Origin: Polyrhizophydium stewartii
Taxonomy: Eukaryota > Chytridiomycota > Chytridiomycetes > Rhizophydiales
Assembly (NCBI GenBank): GCA_027604665.1
Contig: JADGIZ010000633.1
Span: 1 to 10,811, forward strand
Length of the DNA stretch: 10,811 nucleotides
Direction of reading: 5' to 3'
Part shown: piece after piece, positions 1-7,643 of the stretch
Numbering within the stretch: position 1 is the stretch's first letter
Layout: every line of letters begins with the position of its first letter
Notes under the pieces: model-generated
Seen by the model: only the letters and a program-made list of their open reading frames with translations
What the model was told of the DNA's origin: nothing
The model's database searches: none
Position numbers and translations under genes: made by a program

Positions 1-110
1 GCAGCGCGCAGCGATGAGATACCGCACGCCGTTCGAGAGCGAGGCGTCAAACATGGGCGATCGGAAGAAGCCGGCCGAACAAACACTCGGTGCCGCATGC
101 GCACCGAGAA

Positions 111-129
111 GTTGTTGTTGTTGTTGTTG
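111..129 (+). repeat. (GTT)6 trinucleotide microsatellite
   Basis: Six perfect GTT units plus a G. It reads as AAC/CAA repeats on the minus strand. Confidence 0.9.
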
Positions 130-132
130 AAG

Positions 133-147
133 GGGGGCGGAGCCCCC
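133..147. other. GC hairpin
   Basis: Perfect 6-bp inverted repeat GGGGGC / GCCCCC around a GGA loop, beside an AT-rich stretch (ACTTTATTA). It lies about 45 bp past the 3' end of the tRNA-Thr gene, beyond that gene's own T-run, so it is probably not the tRNA terminator. Role unknown. Confidence 0.4.
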
Positions 148-183
148 ACTTTATTACGCATACCCTTGGGGCCTCGCGAGAGC

Positions 184-187
184 AAAA
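184..187 (-). terminator. RNA polymerase III terminator of tRNA-Thr
   Basis: On the minus strand a run of four T lies 4 nt past the tRNA discriminator base (192). A short T-run at this distance is the usual pol III stop signal. Confidence 0.6.
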
Positions 188-191
188 CAGC

Positions 192-263
192 TGCCCCTTG
201 GGTGGATTGAACACCCGACCTTCTGCTTACAAGGCAGACGCTCTACCACTAAGCTAAAGAGGC
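192..263 (-). tRNA. trnT-TGT: tRNA-Thr (anticodon TGT), intronless
   Basis: The minus strand folds into a full cloverleaf. The acceptor stem is GCCTCTT/AAGGGGC with one G-T wobble. The D arm is GCTT...GAGC with GG in the loop. The anticodon stem TCTGC/GCAGA carries loop CTTGTAA, giving anticodon TGT (decodes ACA, wobble for other Thr codons). The variable loop is AGGTC. The T arm is GGGTG/CACCC with loop TTCAATC, and the discriminator is A. No intron interrupts the anticodon loop and no CCA is encoded, as expected for a nuclear tRNA. The internal A box (TAGCTTAGTGG) and B box (GTTCAATCC) match pol III promoter consensus. Confidence 0.97.
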
Positions 264-312
264 ACCGTTTTTTCGATTTTTTCGTGAACCACAATTCTAC
301 CCCATATTTTGG

Positions 313-338
313 GTCACGTGTCTCTCATGGCACGTGAC
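313..338. promoter_or_regulatory. Inverted repeat of two CACGTG (E-box/Cbf1-Pho4-type) sites
   Basis: Arms GTCACGTG (313-320) and CACGTGAC (331-338) are perfect inverted repeats separated by 10 bp. Each contains the palindrome CACGTG bound by bHLH factors (Cbf1, Pho4, USF/MYC types), and the flanking GT/AC also fits RTCACGTG. It lies 50 bp upstream of the tRNA-Thr 5' end and about 300 bp past the peroxiredoxin stop. Which unit it serves is unknown. Confidence 0.45.
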
Positions 339-412
339 TGCACCCTTGCCGCACATCCGAGGCCTGAGCGCAACACCGGACACGACGTCACGCACACCCT
401 CTTGGCCACGGC

Positions 413-446
413 CCTCCTCGTGCCGTGGCCTTCTTCGTGCCGTGGC
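413..446 (+). repeat. 17-bp imperfect tandem duplication
   Basis: CCTCCTCGTGCCGTGGC (413-429) is followed directly by CTTCTTCGTGCCGTGGC (430-446), with two mismatches. A degenerate third copy may follow. Confidence 0.6.
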
Positions 447-611
447 TCTCCTCACGTCCAGGGCAGGCGGATTCGCCCCAGCAACGCGCCAAAGGCTCTC
501 GCGGAAGGCGCACGAGCCGCTGGAGTCAGCCAGACGCAGGTTCATTGTTCGCGGGAGCAGCATGCAGCAACGGGGGGGACGCCAGGGTGCAACGGTGCCA
601 AGGCGCGACCG

Positions 612-640
612 CGCAGGCGCTGGGCCATGCGGCGCCTGCG
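612..640 (-). promoter_or_regulatory. Stem-loop 2 nt after the peroxiredoxin stop codon
   Basis: CGCAGGCGC (612-620) and GCGCCTGCG (632-640) form a perfect 9-bp, almost all-GC stem with an 11-nt loop. In the minus-strand mRNA it begins two bases 3' of the TGA. A structure this close to a stop could affect termination, readthrough or mRNA stability. This is structural evidence only. Confidence 0.45.
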
Positions 641-642
641 GC

Positions 643-1131
643 TCAGAGCTTCGAGAGCACGACCTCTGCGCCAGACACGTCCAGCTCGCCGACGCCCAGA
701 TACGTGACCACGCCGTCCTTGGCGATCAGCGCGAACCGCTTGGAGCGCACGCCCATGCCGCGTGCCGTCAGGTCCAGCTCAAGCCCGGCCTTCTTGATGA
801 ACTCGGCAGACCCGTCGGCCAGGAACAGGATGTCGCCGGCCTTCTCGTGCTTTCCCCAGGCGTCAAGCACAAAGATGTCGTTGGTGGCCAGGCACGCAAC
901 CGTGTCGACGCCCTTGGCCTTGAAGTCGCCAAAGTGCTTGACGAAGCCCGGGAGGTGCTGGAGGTGGCACGTCGGCGTGAAGGCGCCGGGCACCGCAAAC
1001 AGAACAACCGTCTTGCCCGCAAACACCTGTGAGGTCGTCTGCGGCTTGGGCAGCGCGCACGCGCCGGCCTCGTGCGGGTTGCCGGACGTGGTGAACGTGG
1101 CCTCGGGGAGCTTGTCACCGACCTGGATCAT
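643..1131 (-). CDS. PMP20: Peroxisomal peroxiredoxin, Prx5/PMP20 family
   Basis: The 162-aa product is an atypical thioredoxin-fold peroxidase that reduces H2O2 and alkyl hydroperoxides. The diagnostic Prx5/PMP20 active site is clear: PGAFTPTC then HLPGF, with peroxidatic Cys55 and Thr52 of the PxxxTxxC motif; the Arg near residue 132 fits the third catalytic residue. ACLATNDIFV (79-88) matches the second family block. Cys80 sits where plant type II peroxiredoxins have their second Cys. The C-terminal resolving Cys of human PRDX5 is absent, and a further Cys25 lies in an N-terminal insertion. The last three residues are SKL, a canonical PTS1 import signal, so the enzyme should act in the peroxisome matrix. 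I chose ATG 1131 because MIQVGDKLPEATF aligns with the family N-terminus; the frame stays open upstream but reads Arg-rich non-family sequence. Single exon. It is transcribed divergently from the PDE fusion gene and followed at once by a strong stem-loop. Confidence 0.95.
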   Translation of the reverse strand: MIQVGDKLPEATFTTSGNPHEAGACALPKPQTTSQVFAGKTVVLFAVPGAFTPTCHLQHLPGFVKHFGDFKAKGVDTVACLATNDIFVLDAWGKHEKAGDILFLADGSAEFIKKAGLELDLTARGMGVRSKRFALIAKDGVVTYLGVGELDVSGAEVVLSKL

Positions 1132-1362
1132 TGCGGGCGTCGTGTGTGCAGATGGCGCAAAGTGCGACTGCGTGCGAACGCCGCCGAATCTCTCGCCTCG
1201 GCGGCGGATCAACTCGGGCCTTGTGTCGGTCTGCCGCAACAACCATCGGCCCATTTCTCCGCGCACATCGGGCTTCCGCGCTTCCGCGCTTCCGCGCTTC
1301 CGCACTCACAGCTCGCTCCCGCGCCGCCTCATTCAGCGCCTTTCCCTCACGGCCCAGATCCG
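1132..1362. promoter_or_regulatory. Divergent promoter region, peroxiredoxin / PDE fusion gene
   Basis: 231 bp separate the two start codons, so both 5' UTRs and promoters must fit here unless the first exon of the plus-strand gene is mis-modelled. There is no clear TATA box. The notable element is the four-copy GCTTCCGC array at 1272-1303. Bidirectional use is inferred from gene orientation only. Confidence 0.45.
1272..1303 (+). repeat. Four tandem copies of GCTTCCGC
   Basis: Perfect 8-bp tandem repeat at 1272-1279, 1280-1287, 1288-1295 and 1296-1303. The complement GCGGAAGC holds a CGGAAG core resembling an ETS-type site. It may be a transcription factor array in the divergent promoter or simple repeat expansion. 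Confidence 0.85.
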
Positions 1363-4300
1363 ATGCGCGTCGCTTGGGCGGACGATTGCCCTGCGAGACC
1401 TCTCGCACAACCGGCCAACAACTCGGGCGCGGCAGAGCATGAGCACGCTGATGCGGCTGTCACTGTGAAAGAGGCCCTCGTATGCGCAGTAGCTGATCGC
1501 ATCGCACCGAGGTCGTGTGCGATCATTGCCGTGCGTGGGGCCGCAAACCTCGCTGGCTGCTCGCTTCCGCCGCTGGCTTTACAATATCTACCCTGCGGTC
1601 CCAGCGGAGACCCACATGCTCTGGAGAGATGCATCACTCAGCGGGCCGGCGGCGGAGAGGCGGATGGCACAGCAGTGTGTGTGTGCGCAGGCGATCTGAG
1701 GCCATTGTGGCCAGCTCGCCCGCTCCCACTCCATGGCCTGCGTCTTGCTGTGGGAGCCGCGATTCAGAGGCTCTTGTCGTTTGATCCGGTCGCGTCCTGC
1801 ATTGCTCAAGATCTCGTATGGGAGTCGCACAAAGGTCAGACGCTCCCAACACCAAGAGGTCTTCGGCTCGCCCGAGTGTTCCCTGAGCTGGCAGGCATTT
1901 TTCCTGAGCACAACGTCGCACTCGACGATCCTTTCGTCGAAAGCGGCCACATCTTCAAAGACATCTGCTGGCTGCTGGCTCGCCTTGGCGTCTATTTCGG
2001 CCTGCTGGTTCTTGACATTGGCGGTTTGCAGGTCCGCTCTTGGGTCGCGCGCGTGCCTTATCTGGATCGTGCTGACCCCTTGTTTTATCTCTCCGTCCGT
2101 GCAGAACGCTCCGCAAACGGCACAGTTTCTCGCGCACTATGCGCGGTGTGCTCAGTCGAGCCAAACCACAATTGTGGTCGGCATCGATCGAGCCTGCAGC
2201 CTGGATGACCTTGGGCTGGCTTGCGACGCCGTTTCGGTTCTTGAGATGCCCAGAATCTCAGCTGCTCGAGCCAATACTCTTGCATCATGCCTGGCTGAAA
2301 ACAGCGCCAGCCCAGAGCCGATACGGGATGCACTTATCGGCCAGATTGCCGAGGCAGAAGGGGAAGTCGAGGCCGTATCGTTGCTTGTGTCGAAGCTGGC
2401 ATCATCTTGCTTTGAGACTTTTACAGAGCGTGTCCGCCTGACCCTGCAGCTTGCCTGTGAGCTATCCCGCTTCCAGACGTAGTTGCGCCGGCTGTCGGCT
2501 GACTACTTTTGACCCTTTGCGCAGCGTGCCAGGGTGCGTTCTTTGTCGACTCACTTATCGACACCGATCACATCGACAAAATCACCTTGGGAGGAGCTCT
2601 TCAAGAAGCCCTCAATTTAGGCGTGATCGTCAAGGTTCAAAAGCCACCTGGAAGCGCAATCCGCGGCACACACTATGCCGTAAGTCTTTCATTCGCCAAC
2701 CGTTGGCCGTGCGTGCCGCTGACCGAAGAATGCATGTTAGTTCGTCGATCGCGATATGCATCAGAAGATATATGGCAGCATGGATGCTGCTCTGAGGCAG
2801 AATATGCATCTTTTCATTGCCCGCGAGATCGGCGAAACACAGGAGAGCCGTTTGCGTTGCTCACATCAAATGGCAGGCCATTCTCTAGCTGCCGCAGGGT
2901 TAATCTGCGACGCCGCTGAGATAAGCGCTCTTGTGTCGTCACTACTTGCATGTGCGGCAGATTGCTCTCTCTTTCGCGACGCCTCAGAACTGCGCGGCTA
3001 TCTTAATTCATCAAAAGCTCTGCTTACCAAATTCGAGGAGCAAGGCTCGGTTTGGTGGCGCAATCTCTCGCAAAGGCATGCGATGATGGAATGCGCGGCG
3101 TATCGGGCAGAGGGCAATATGGCTGCACTCGAGCAAATTATCCAGAGTTTGTCCCCATGCAGGCCGGATGGGCGTTTCCTTGTTGCCGCGTCTCATCTTC
3201 TCAGGCTTGCAGTCGAACAAAACGAGCCCGTCAAGGCAAAGCGCCTCATTGCCGGCGTGATGCAGGCAATTGGTCACGGGTTTCCGACCGACGACAGGCA
3301 TCTTGCATTGCAGGCCAAGGACATGCTCGAAAATCTCGAACAACAAGGATTCTGGACGGCGGGCGACCTACTGGAGGCCTGCAGGCCCGCATCCCACGCA
3401 AGCCGCGCACACGAGCAGTTTTGGGCGGCTTGTATCGAGGCCGCAAGGACCGGCGGTCAAGAAATGCTTGCGCGCCACTGCGGTTTGGAGGTGAGTATGC
3501 CAAAGTAGCTCCGGCGCACGAAGCAGCTCACTTATCTCTCGTAACAGGGGTGCTTGAGCGCAAATGTGAATGGTTTTGGGCCAAATACCCCATACTTTGC
3601 GCTGTTGGCCGCAAAGACTTCGGCGGACTGGGTCCTTGCAAGCAGCAAACGTCTATTCGAGTTCACCAGCGGTTTAACCCGCCCGCTGCTGCTCTCTGGC
3701 GAGCCCAGCTTGATAGCTGCATGCATAAGATGCAATTCACTCTTTTGGAGTGGCGCGGAGGGTCGCGATATGCTCGAGACGGCGTTTGCCCAGGCCGTTG
3801 AGAGCGGTGATGCTCGTCTCGCTGCTACGTTGGCGTCTGAGCTGGACGCGTGCCATGTGTCAGCATGCGGGATGCTCGGCTCTGTCAACGACTCGCACGA
3901 GCGCAACGTTCGCAAGCTCCAAGCAATCTGCGACCAGAAGCTGCTTGACGAATACGACGCCAGTTCGCGCCTCGCATCTGGCTTGGCGTGCGGCGTATTC
4001 CGGGCAGAAGTGGATCACAATCCGTCGGAGCGACCTTTACGCACCTTTGATCGCTTTCTCCGTTTTTTCAACGCTGTGCTGTTTGACGTGCAAGACCAAC
4101 ACGTCCTTTGCGGGCACGTGGACGAGATTGCGGCCGACTTCGCCGGCCATTGGGTGTAAGCGCTTACCCTTGCAAGCATCTTCTCACTGCAGTCTCAAGC
4201 TAACGCGCTCCTGGAAGTCGTATCGACACGCTGCTCTGCCACACGCTTTCCATCTTGCGAGCACACAGCAACGATCCCGAGCCACTACGTCGCGAGGCTG

Positions 4301-7300
4301 CTGAAAAAGCCGCAGGCAACATCCGCACAATCAAAGGCCTGTGCAGCCTGCAGCCTTCCGGCGAGCAAATGTGCAAGTTTCATCTGGCGAGCGCCGAGCT
4401 TGTGAGTATGCTGGATCTTTCGGCCAACATCGGCACTGGCTTACCTGTATCCACAGGCCCGCTTCCAAGGCGATCTGCACGAGGCAATCGCCCACTTTGA
4501 GGAGAGCGTTGAGCGAGCGCATACACACAAGATGCCGCTCCTTGAAGCGTGGGCCACCGAGCGCCAGGCCGTGTTTTGGTACGGCCAGCACTCAAAGCGC
4601 CTTGCCAGGCCGATCTTCGAAGCCGCATCACAGCAATGGGTTGCACTGGGAAGCCAGGGCAAGGCGACACAGCTACAGAAGCTGTATGCCGACGCCTTCC
4701 CAAAAGCACTGGGACCGGGCAAGAAACTCAAGGTTGGGCTCGCCTCTTTCAGCAGTTTCCTCAAGATTCCGAACCAAGAAGAGCGCGAAGATGGCGCACC
4801 TCTCGCCGAGAATCTGCGCTCGCCTCGAGTCCTCGATGACTTTGTGTCGCCCATGAGCGCGCGCGTCGTCTCGCAGAGCGGCGTTTTCTTTGGCCGCGGC
4901 CGACAGCCCGATTTGGACGTCACGACCATTCTCAAGGTCGCCGAGACGCTGAGCAAGGAAGAGAATCTCGACGTGCTTCTTGATCAAATGCTGATGCACC
5001 TGACATCGAACACGGGTGCGACAAAAGCTTACTTTCTTCTTCTCGAGGATGGGGCACTGTCCATCTCGGCGCGGTACGAAATCTCCGATCTTGGGCAGGT
5101 GCATCGAGATGTGGGAAGCGCCTCCGGCGTTCCAAGCTCTGATGTGCTGCCGATGATGATCATCAACTACGTGTGCCGCATCCCAGAGGCCGTTGTTCTC
5201 GCCGACGCATGCGAGGATCCCTCGTATCGGCGCGATCCATACGTCGAGAAGAATCGTCCGCGCTCCGTGCTATGCTGCCCAATCAAGCATCAGAGCAGAG
5301 CCACGGGTCTCGTGTATTTGGAAAACAAGCTGCAAAGCGGTGCATTCACGCCTGCCCGCGTCGACTTTGTGCAGTCCCTCATGGCTTCGGCGTCTGTCTC
5401 AATCGAGAATGCGCGCCTGACAAAGCGCAACATGGAACTATCCATCGCGCTCAAGGAAACCGCATCAAAGAAGGACGACCAGCCAGGCCCAAAATACAAC
5501 TTTGATGGCCCTCTGCAGCGTGTCCTCGATGCCGTCGAGTCTATCAAGGCAAAGTTCAGTCCCGACGATGCCGATCGGTCCTGCCTCGACGAAATTGTCA
5601 AGCTGCTGATCTCGGACAGCCTGTTTGCTGCCAATCTCAACAATGTGAACGACGAACACGGTCGCTCGCTCGACCAAGACACCAGATCGTGGCTAGAGGG
5701 ATCATTGCTTCAAAAGGTCAGCGGAGCCGATCCGCATCAGCGCACATCAAATGCAATGTTTCTTTCGTCCTCTCTTCTGGCTCTGGAGACAATTCCTTCC
5801 GTCGCGGCTTCACTCAGCACCTTTGATATCGCTACAGCGTCGGCGTCATCTGAAACGGCGCGCAGCCCAGCCATGGTCATCTCTCCCCCACAAGAACTTC
5901 CACCGGTCAACATTTGCGACATTGAGGCATACCTCGAGACAGCCACTTCCGTTAATTTTAGCGTCTTTCGACTGGCCGAGCTGACTGGGTTTCGGCCGTT
6001 GACGTATCTCGGGCCATACGTGTTAAAAAGGTTTGGTATCATATCAGGACTGTCGATCAGCGAGACGACGACTACAAGATTCTTCCAGCACATTGAGTCC
6101 CTCTACCATTCCGTGCCTTACCACAACAGGTTTGTTCCCGCGGCTCCCCAAGCCGCCCTGGAACGCATACTGATTGAAAGTGCAGCACACACGCGGCAGA
6201 TGTTCTGCAGACAGTTGTAATGCTGCTGCTCGACACAGGGATCGCGGCCAAGTTTACGCCAATTGAAAAGTTCTGCCTCTGCATTGCATGTGCCGTGCAC
6301 GACGTGGACCATCCGGTAAAAATCGTGCCTTGGCGAGTCGCGAGGGCGAGCTACTGACAAGCGAGCAGGGATACAACAACAACTTCCTGGTCCAGATACA
6401 GCACCCGCTCGCAATTCTTTACAATGATGTTGCGATTCTTGAATCGCATCATGCATCAAAAACCTTTGAGATTTGTGCAAGCGCAGACATCAATATTTTT
6501 GCCGCTCTCCCTCAGGATCAGGTACGCCATTGCCGCAAGCTCATCATCTCGATTATTCTTGCGACAGGCAAGCGCACATCACCCGCTTGCCTGCGCGCAC
6601 ACACTCGGCGGCATGCCGCTGACCGCGAGCTTTCAAACGCCTTCTGGTGCTCAAGACCTCGCGCAGCACTTTCAGTTCATCAACAAGTTCAAGGGCAGGA
6701 TCGCGACGGCGTCGCTCAAGCTCGAGGAGGAGAGCGACCGCCAGCTTGTGCTCGAAATGACCGTCAAGTGCGGCGATCTCGGCAACCCGACAAAGCGGTT
6801 CGAGGAGTCCAAGCGCTGGTCGTTCCTCGTGATGGAAGAGTTCTTCCGGCAGGTGCGACGGCGGCATGCAGACATGCCCGTGCTTGGTAGCATGCGATTG
6901 CTGACGCCGAGTCGCGCCAGGGCGACCGCGAGCGCATGCTGGGGCTGCCCATCTCCAAGTTCATGGACCGCAACGACACCAACATCCCCAAATGGTGAGC
7001 GCCTTTATCAAGCACGAGACGGCGCGGCGGCTCGCTGATGCTTGTGCCGCACCGCATCGCCGCGCACGCCGCACACAGCCAGCTCGGCTTCATCGACGTG
7101 CTCGTGACGCCGCTGTATGACAGCTGGGTGCAGTTCTCGGCCACGCCCTTCACCGACTTTTGCATGGAGAACATTGCCAGAAACCGCGAGCAGTGGCAGG
7201 CGCTGGTCGACAAGACCGACAGCCTGCCGCCCATCGCCGAGGCCAAGGACCGCATGGAGGGCATTCTGGACATGGCCATTGTGCCCGTGACCTTTGGCCG

Positions 7301-7643
7301 CCGCGGCGCGAGCAGCGGCGAGACGTCCAAGCACGTGTGGCTGATGCAGCACCGGCCGAGCATGTCCCTCAACGGCGGGCGGGGGGCGGGCGGCCCGCGC
7401 ACGCCCGTGATGCGGCGCTCGTTTGGCTCGTCCGGGTCGCTCCCGCGCATGGTCGAGACACGGTCCGAGCCAACGTCGCCCGCAGCGAGCCACCTGCGCC
7501 AGCCGACGACGCCCAAGGGCGTGTCCAAGTCGGTGGCGCGCAAGCGGTCGATGGTCGGACACGCATCCTCGCCATCCGCGTCAACGGTGTCACCGCCTGA
7601 CTTGGCCACGCAGCTGCGCGTCGCGTTTGACCGGCCTTGCTGA
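1363..7643 (+). CDS. STAND-like (pseudo)NTPase - helical repeat - GAF - cyclic nucleotide phosphodiesterase fusion protein
   Basis: Twelve exons: 1363-2031, 2105-2456, 2525-2679, 2741-3490, 3548-4155, 4218-4401, 4457-6129, 6186-6315, 6369-6567, 6656-6852, 6921-6994, 7079-7643 (5556 nt, 1851 aa). Domains: residues ~45-390 resemble the AAA/STAND ATPase of kinase-AAA-GAF-histidine kinase proteins, with degenerate P-loop (GAANLAGCS from G59) and Walker B (VLDIGG, D218). Residues ~393-1020 are helical, TPR-like, as in that family (e.g. GDLHEAIAHFEESVERA). The GAF domain is ~1058-1227 (IINYV, PRSVLCCPI, SGAFTP, SIENARL). The class I PDE is ~1390-1700: YHN (H1462), HAADV (H1466), HDVDHPGYNNNF (H1502/D1503), ATD (D1574), GDLGNPTK, and the purine-clamp Gln1665 and Phe1668 in QLGFID. 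It should hydrolyse cAMP and/or cGMP, with GAF and repeats as sensor. The tail from ~1705 is Ser/Pro/Arg-rich and probably disordered. No transmembrane segment or signal peptide is evident. No kinase, HisKA or HATPase domain is present. The start is tentative (weak Kozak context; first ATG after the divergent gene). Residues 1-45 and ~70-110 are poorly supported; a 93-nt intron at 1598-1690 is possible there. Confidence 0.85.
4156..4217 (+). other. Intron with competing 3' splice sites in the PDE fusion gene
   Basis: Donor GTAAGC follows 4155. The frame of the next conserved block (IDTLLCHTLSIL) is blocked by TAA at 4201-4203, so the acceptor must lie beyond it. AAG at 4215-4217 restores phase exactly and has branch point CTAAC (4200-4204) 13 nt upstream. 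A nearer CAG at 4190-4192, after a pyrimidine-rich run, would give a 37-nt intron and a frame stopping near 4304, before GAF and PDE. Confidence 0.65.
6568..6655 (+). other. GC-AG intron inside the PDE catalytic domain
   Basis: Donor is ACAG|GCAAGC, the usual context of the minor GC-AG class, with branch point CTGAC and acceptor CAAG. Splicing joins ATD across the junction (the metal-ligand Asp1574 is split between exons) and continues as LAQHFQFINKF, matching the PDE family. No GT donor in the right phase gives this join. Confidence 0.75.

Larger units (their letters stand above)
1..150. other. Left-edge sequence, no assigned gene (possible gene end)
   Basis: Both strands are open at the window edge and I recognise neither product. 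On the minus strand an ATG at 54-52 opens a GC3-rich frame running off the left edge (begins MFDASLSNGVRY). It could be the 5' end of a gene, and the frame stays open upstream of that ATG as far as a TAA near 157-155. On the plus strand a frame open from base 2 stops at TGA 126-128, inside the GTT repeat, and would end in five Cys. In GC-rich DNA both could be chance. No function is proposed. Confidence 0.2.
264..642. other. Non-coding region between tRNA-Thr and the peroxiredoxin gene
   Basis: This is the 5' flank of the tRNA gene and the 3' flank of the peroxiredoxin gene. It holds A/T runs next to the tRNA (268-282), a paired CACGTG inverted repeat (313-338), a 17-bp imperfect tandem duplication (413-446) and a strong hairpin (612-640). 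Open frames exist on both strands but have shifting Arg/Pro/Ala-rich composition and no recognisable domain. I see no gene here. Confidence 0.6.

Noticed and set aside
150..155. AATAAA on the minus strand as the peroxiredoxin poly(A) signal
   Set aside because: It lies almost 500 bp past the stop and beyond the tRNA-Thr gene, so it is an unlikely 3' end for this mRNA.
1072..1362. Extension of the PDE fusion frame upstream to ATG 1072
   Set aside because: That start lies inside the peroxiredoxin coding region on the other strand and the extra residues are low-complexity promoter sequence. ATG 1363 is the first start after the divergent gene.
1598..1690. Possible 93-bp intron in exon 1 (GTCCCA donor, GTGTGTGCGCAG acceptor)
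   Set aside because: It would keep frame and remove a poorly matching stretch, but no CTNAY branch point is visible, unlike all other introns. Left as exon, with low confidence for those residues.
6124..6220. Protein end at 6220 directly after the PDE YHN motif
   Set aside because: The residues after 6129 lose PDE similarity, while removing 6130-6185 restores YHNS-THAADVLQT. The stop lies downstream in the wrong frame.
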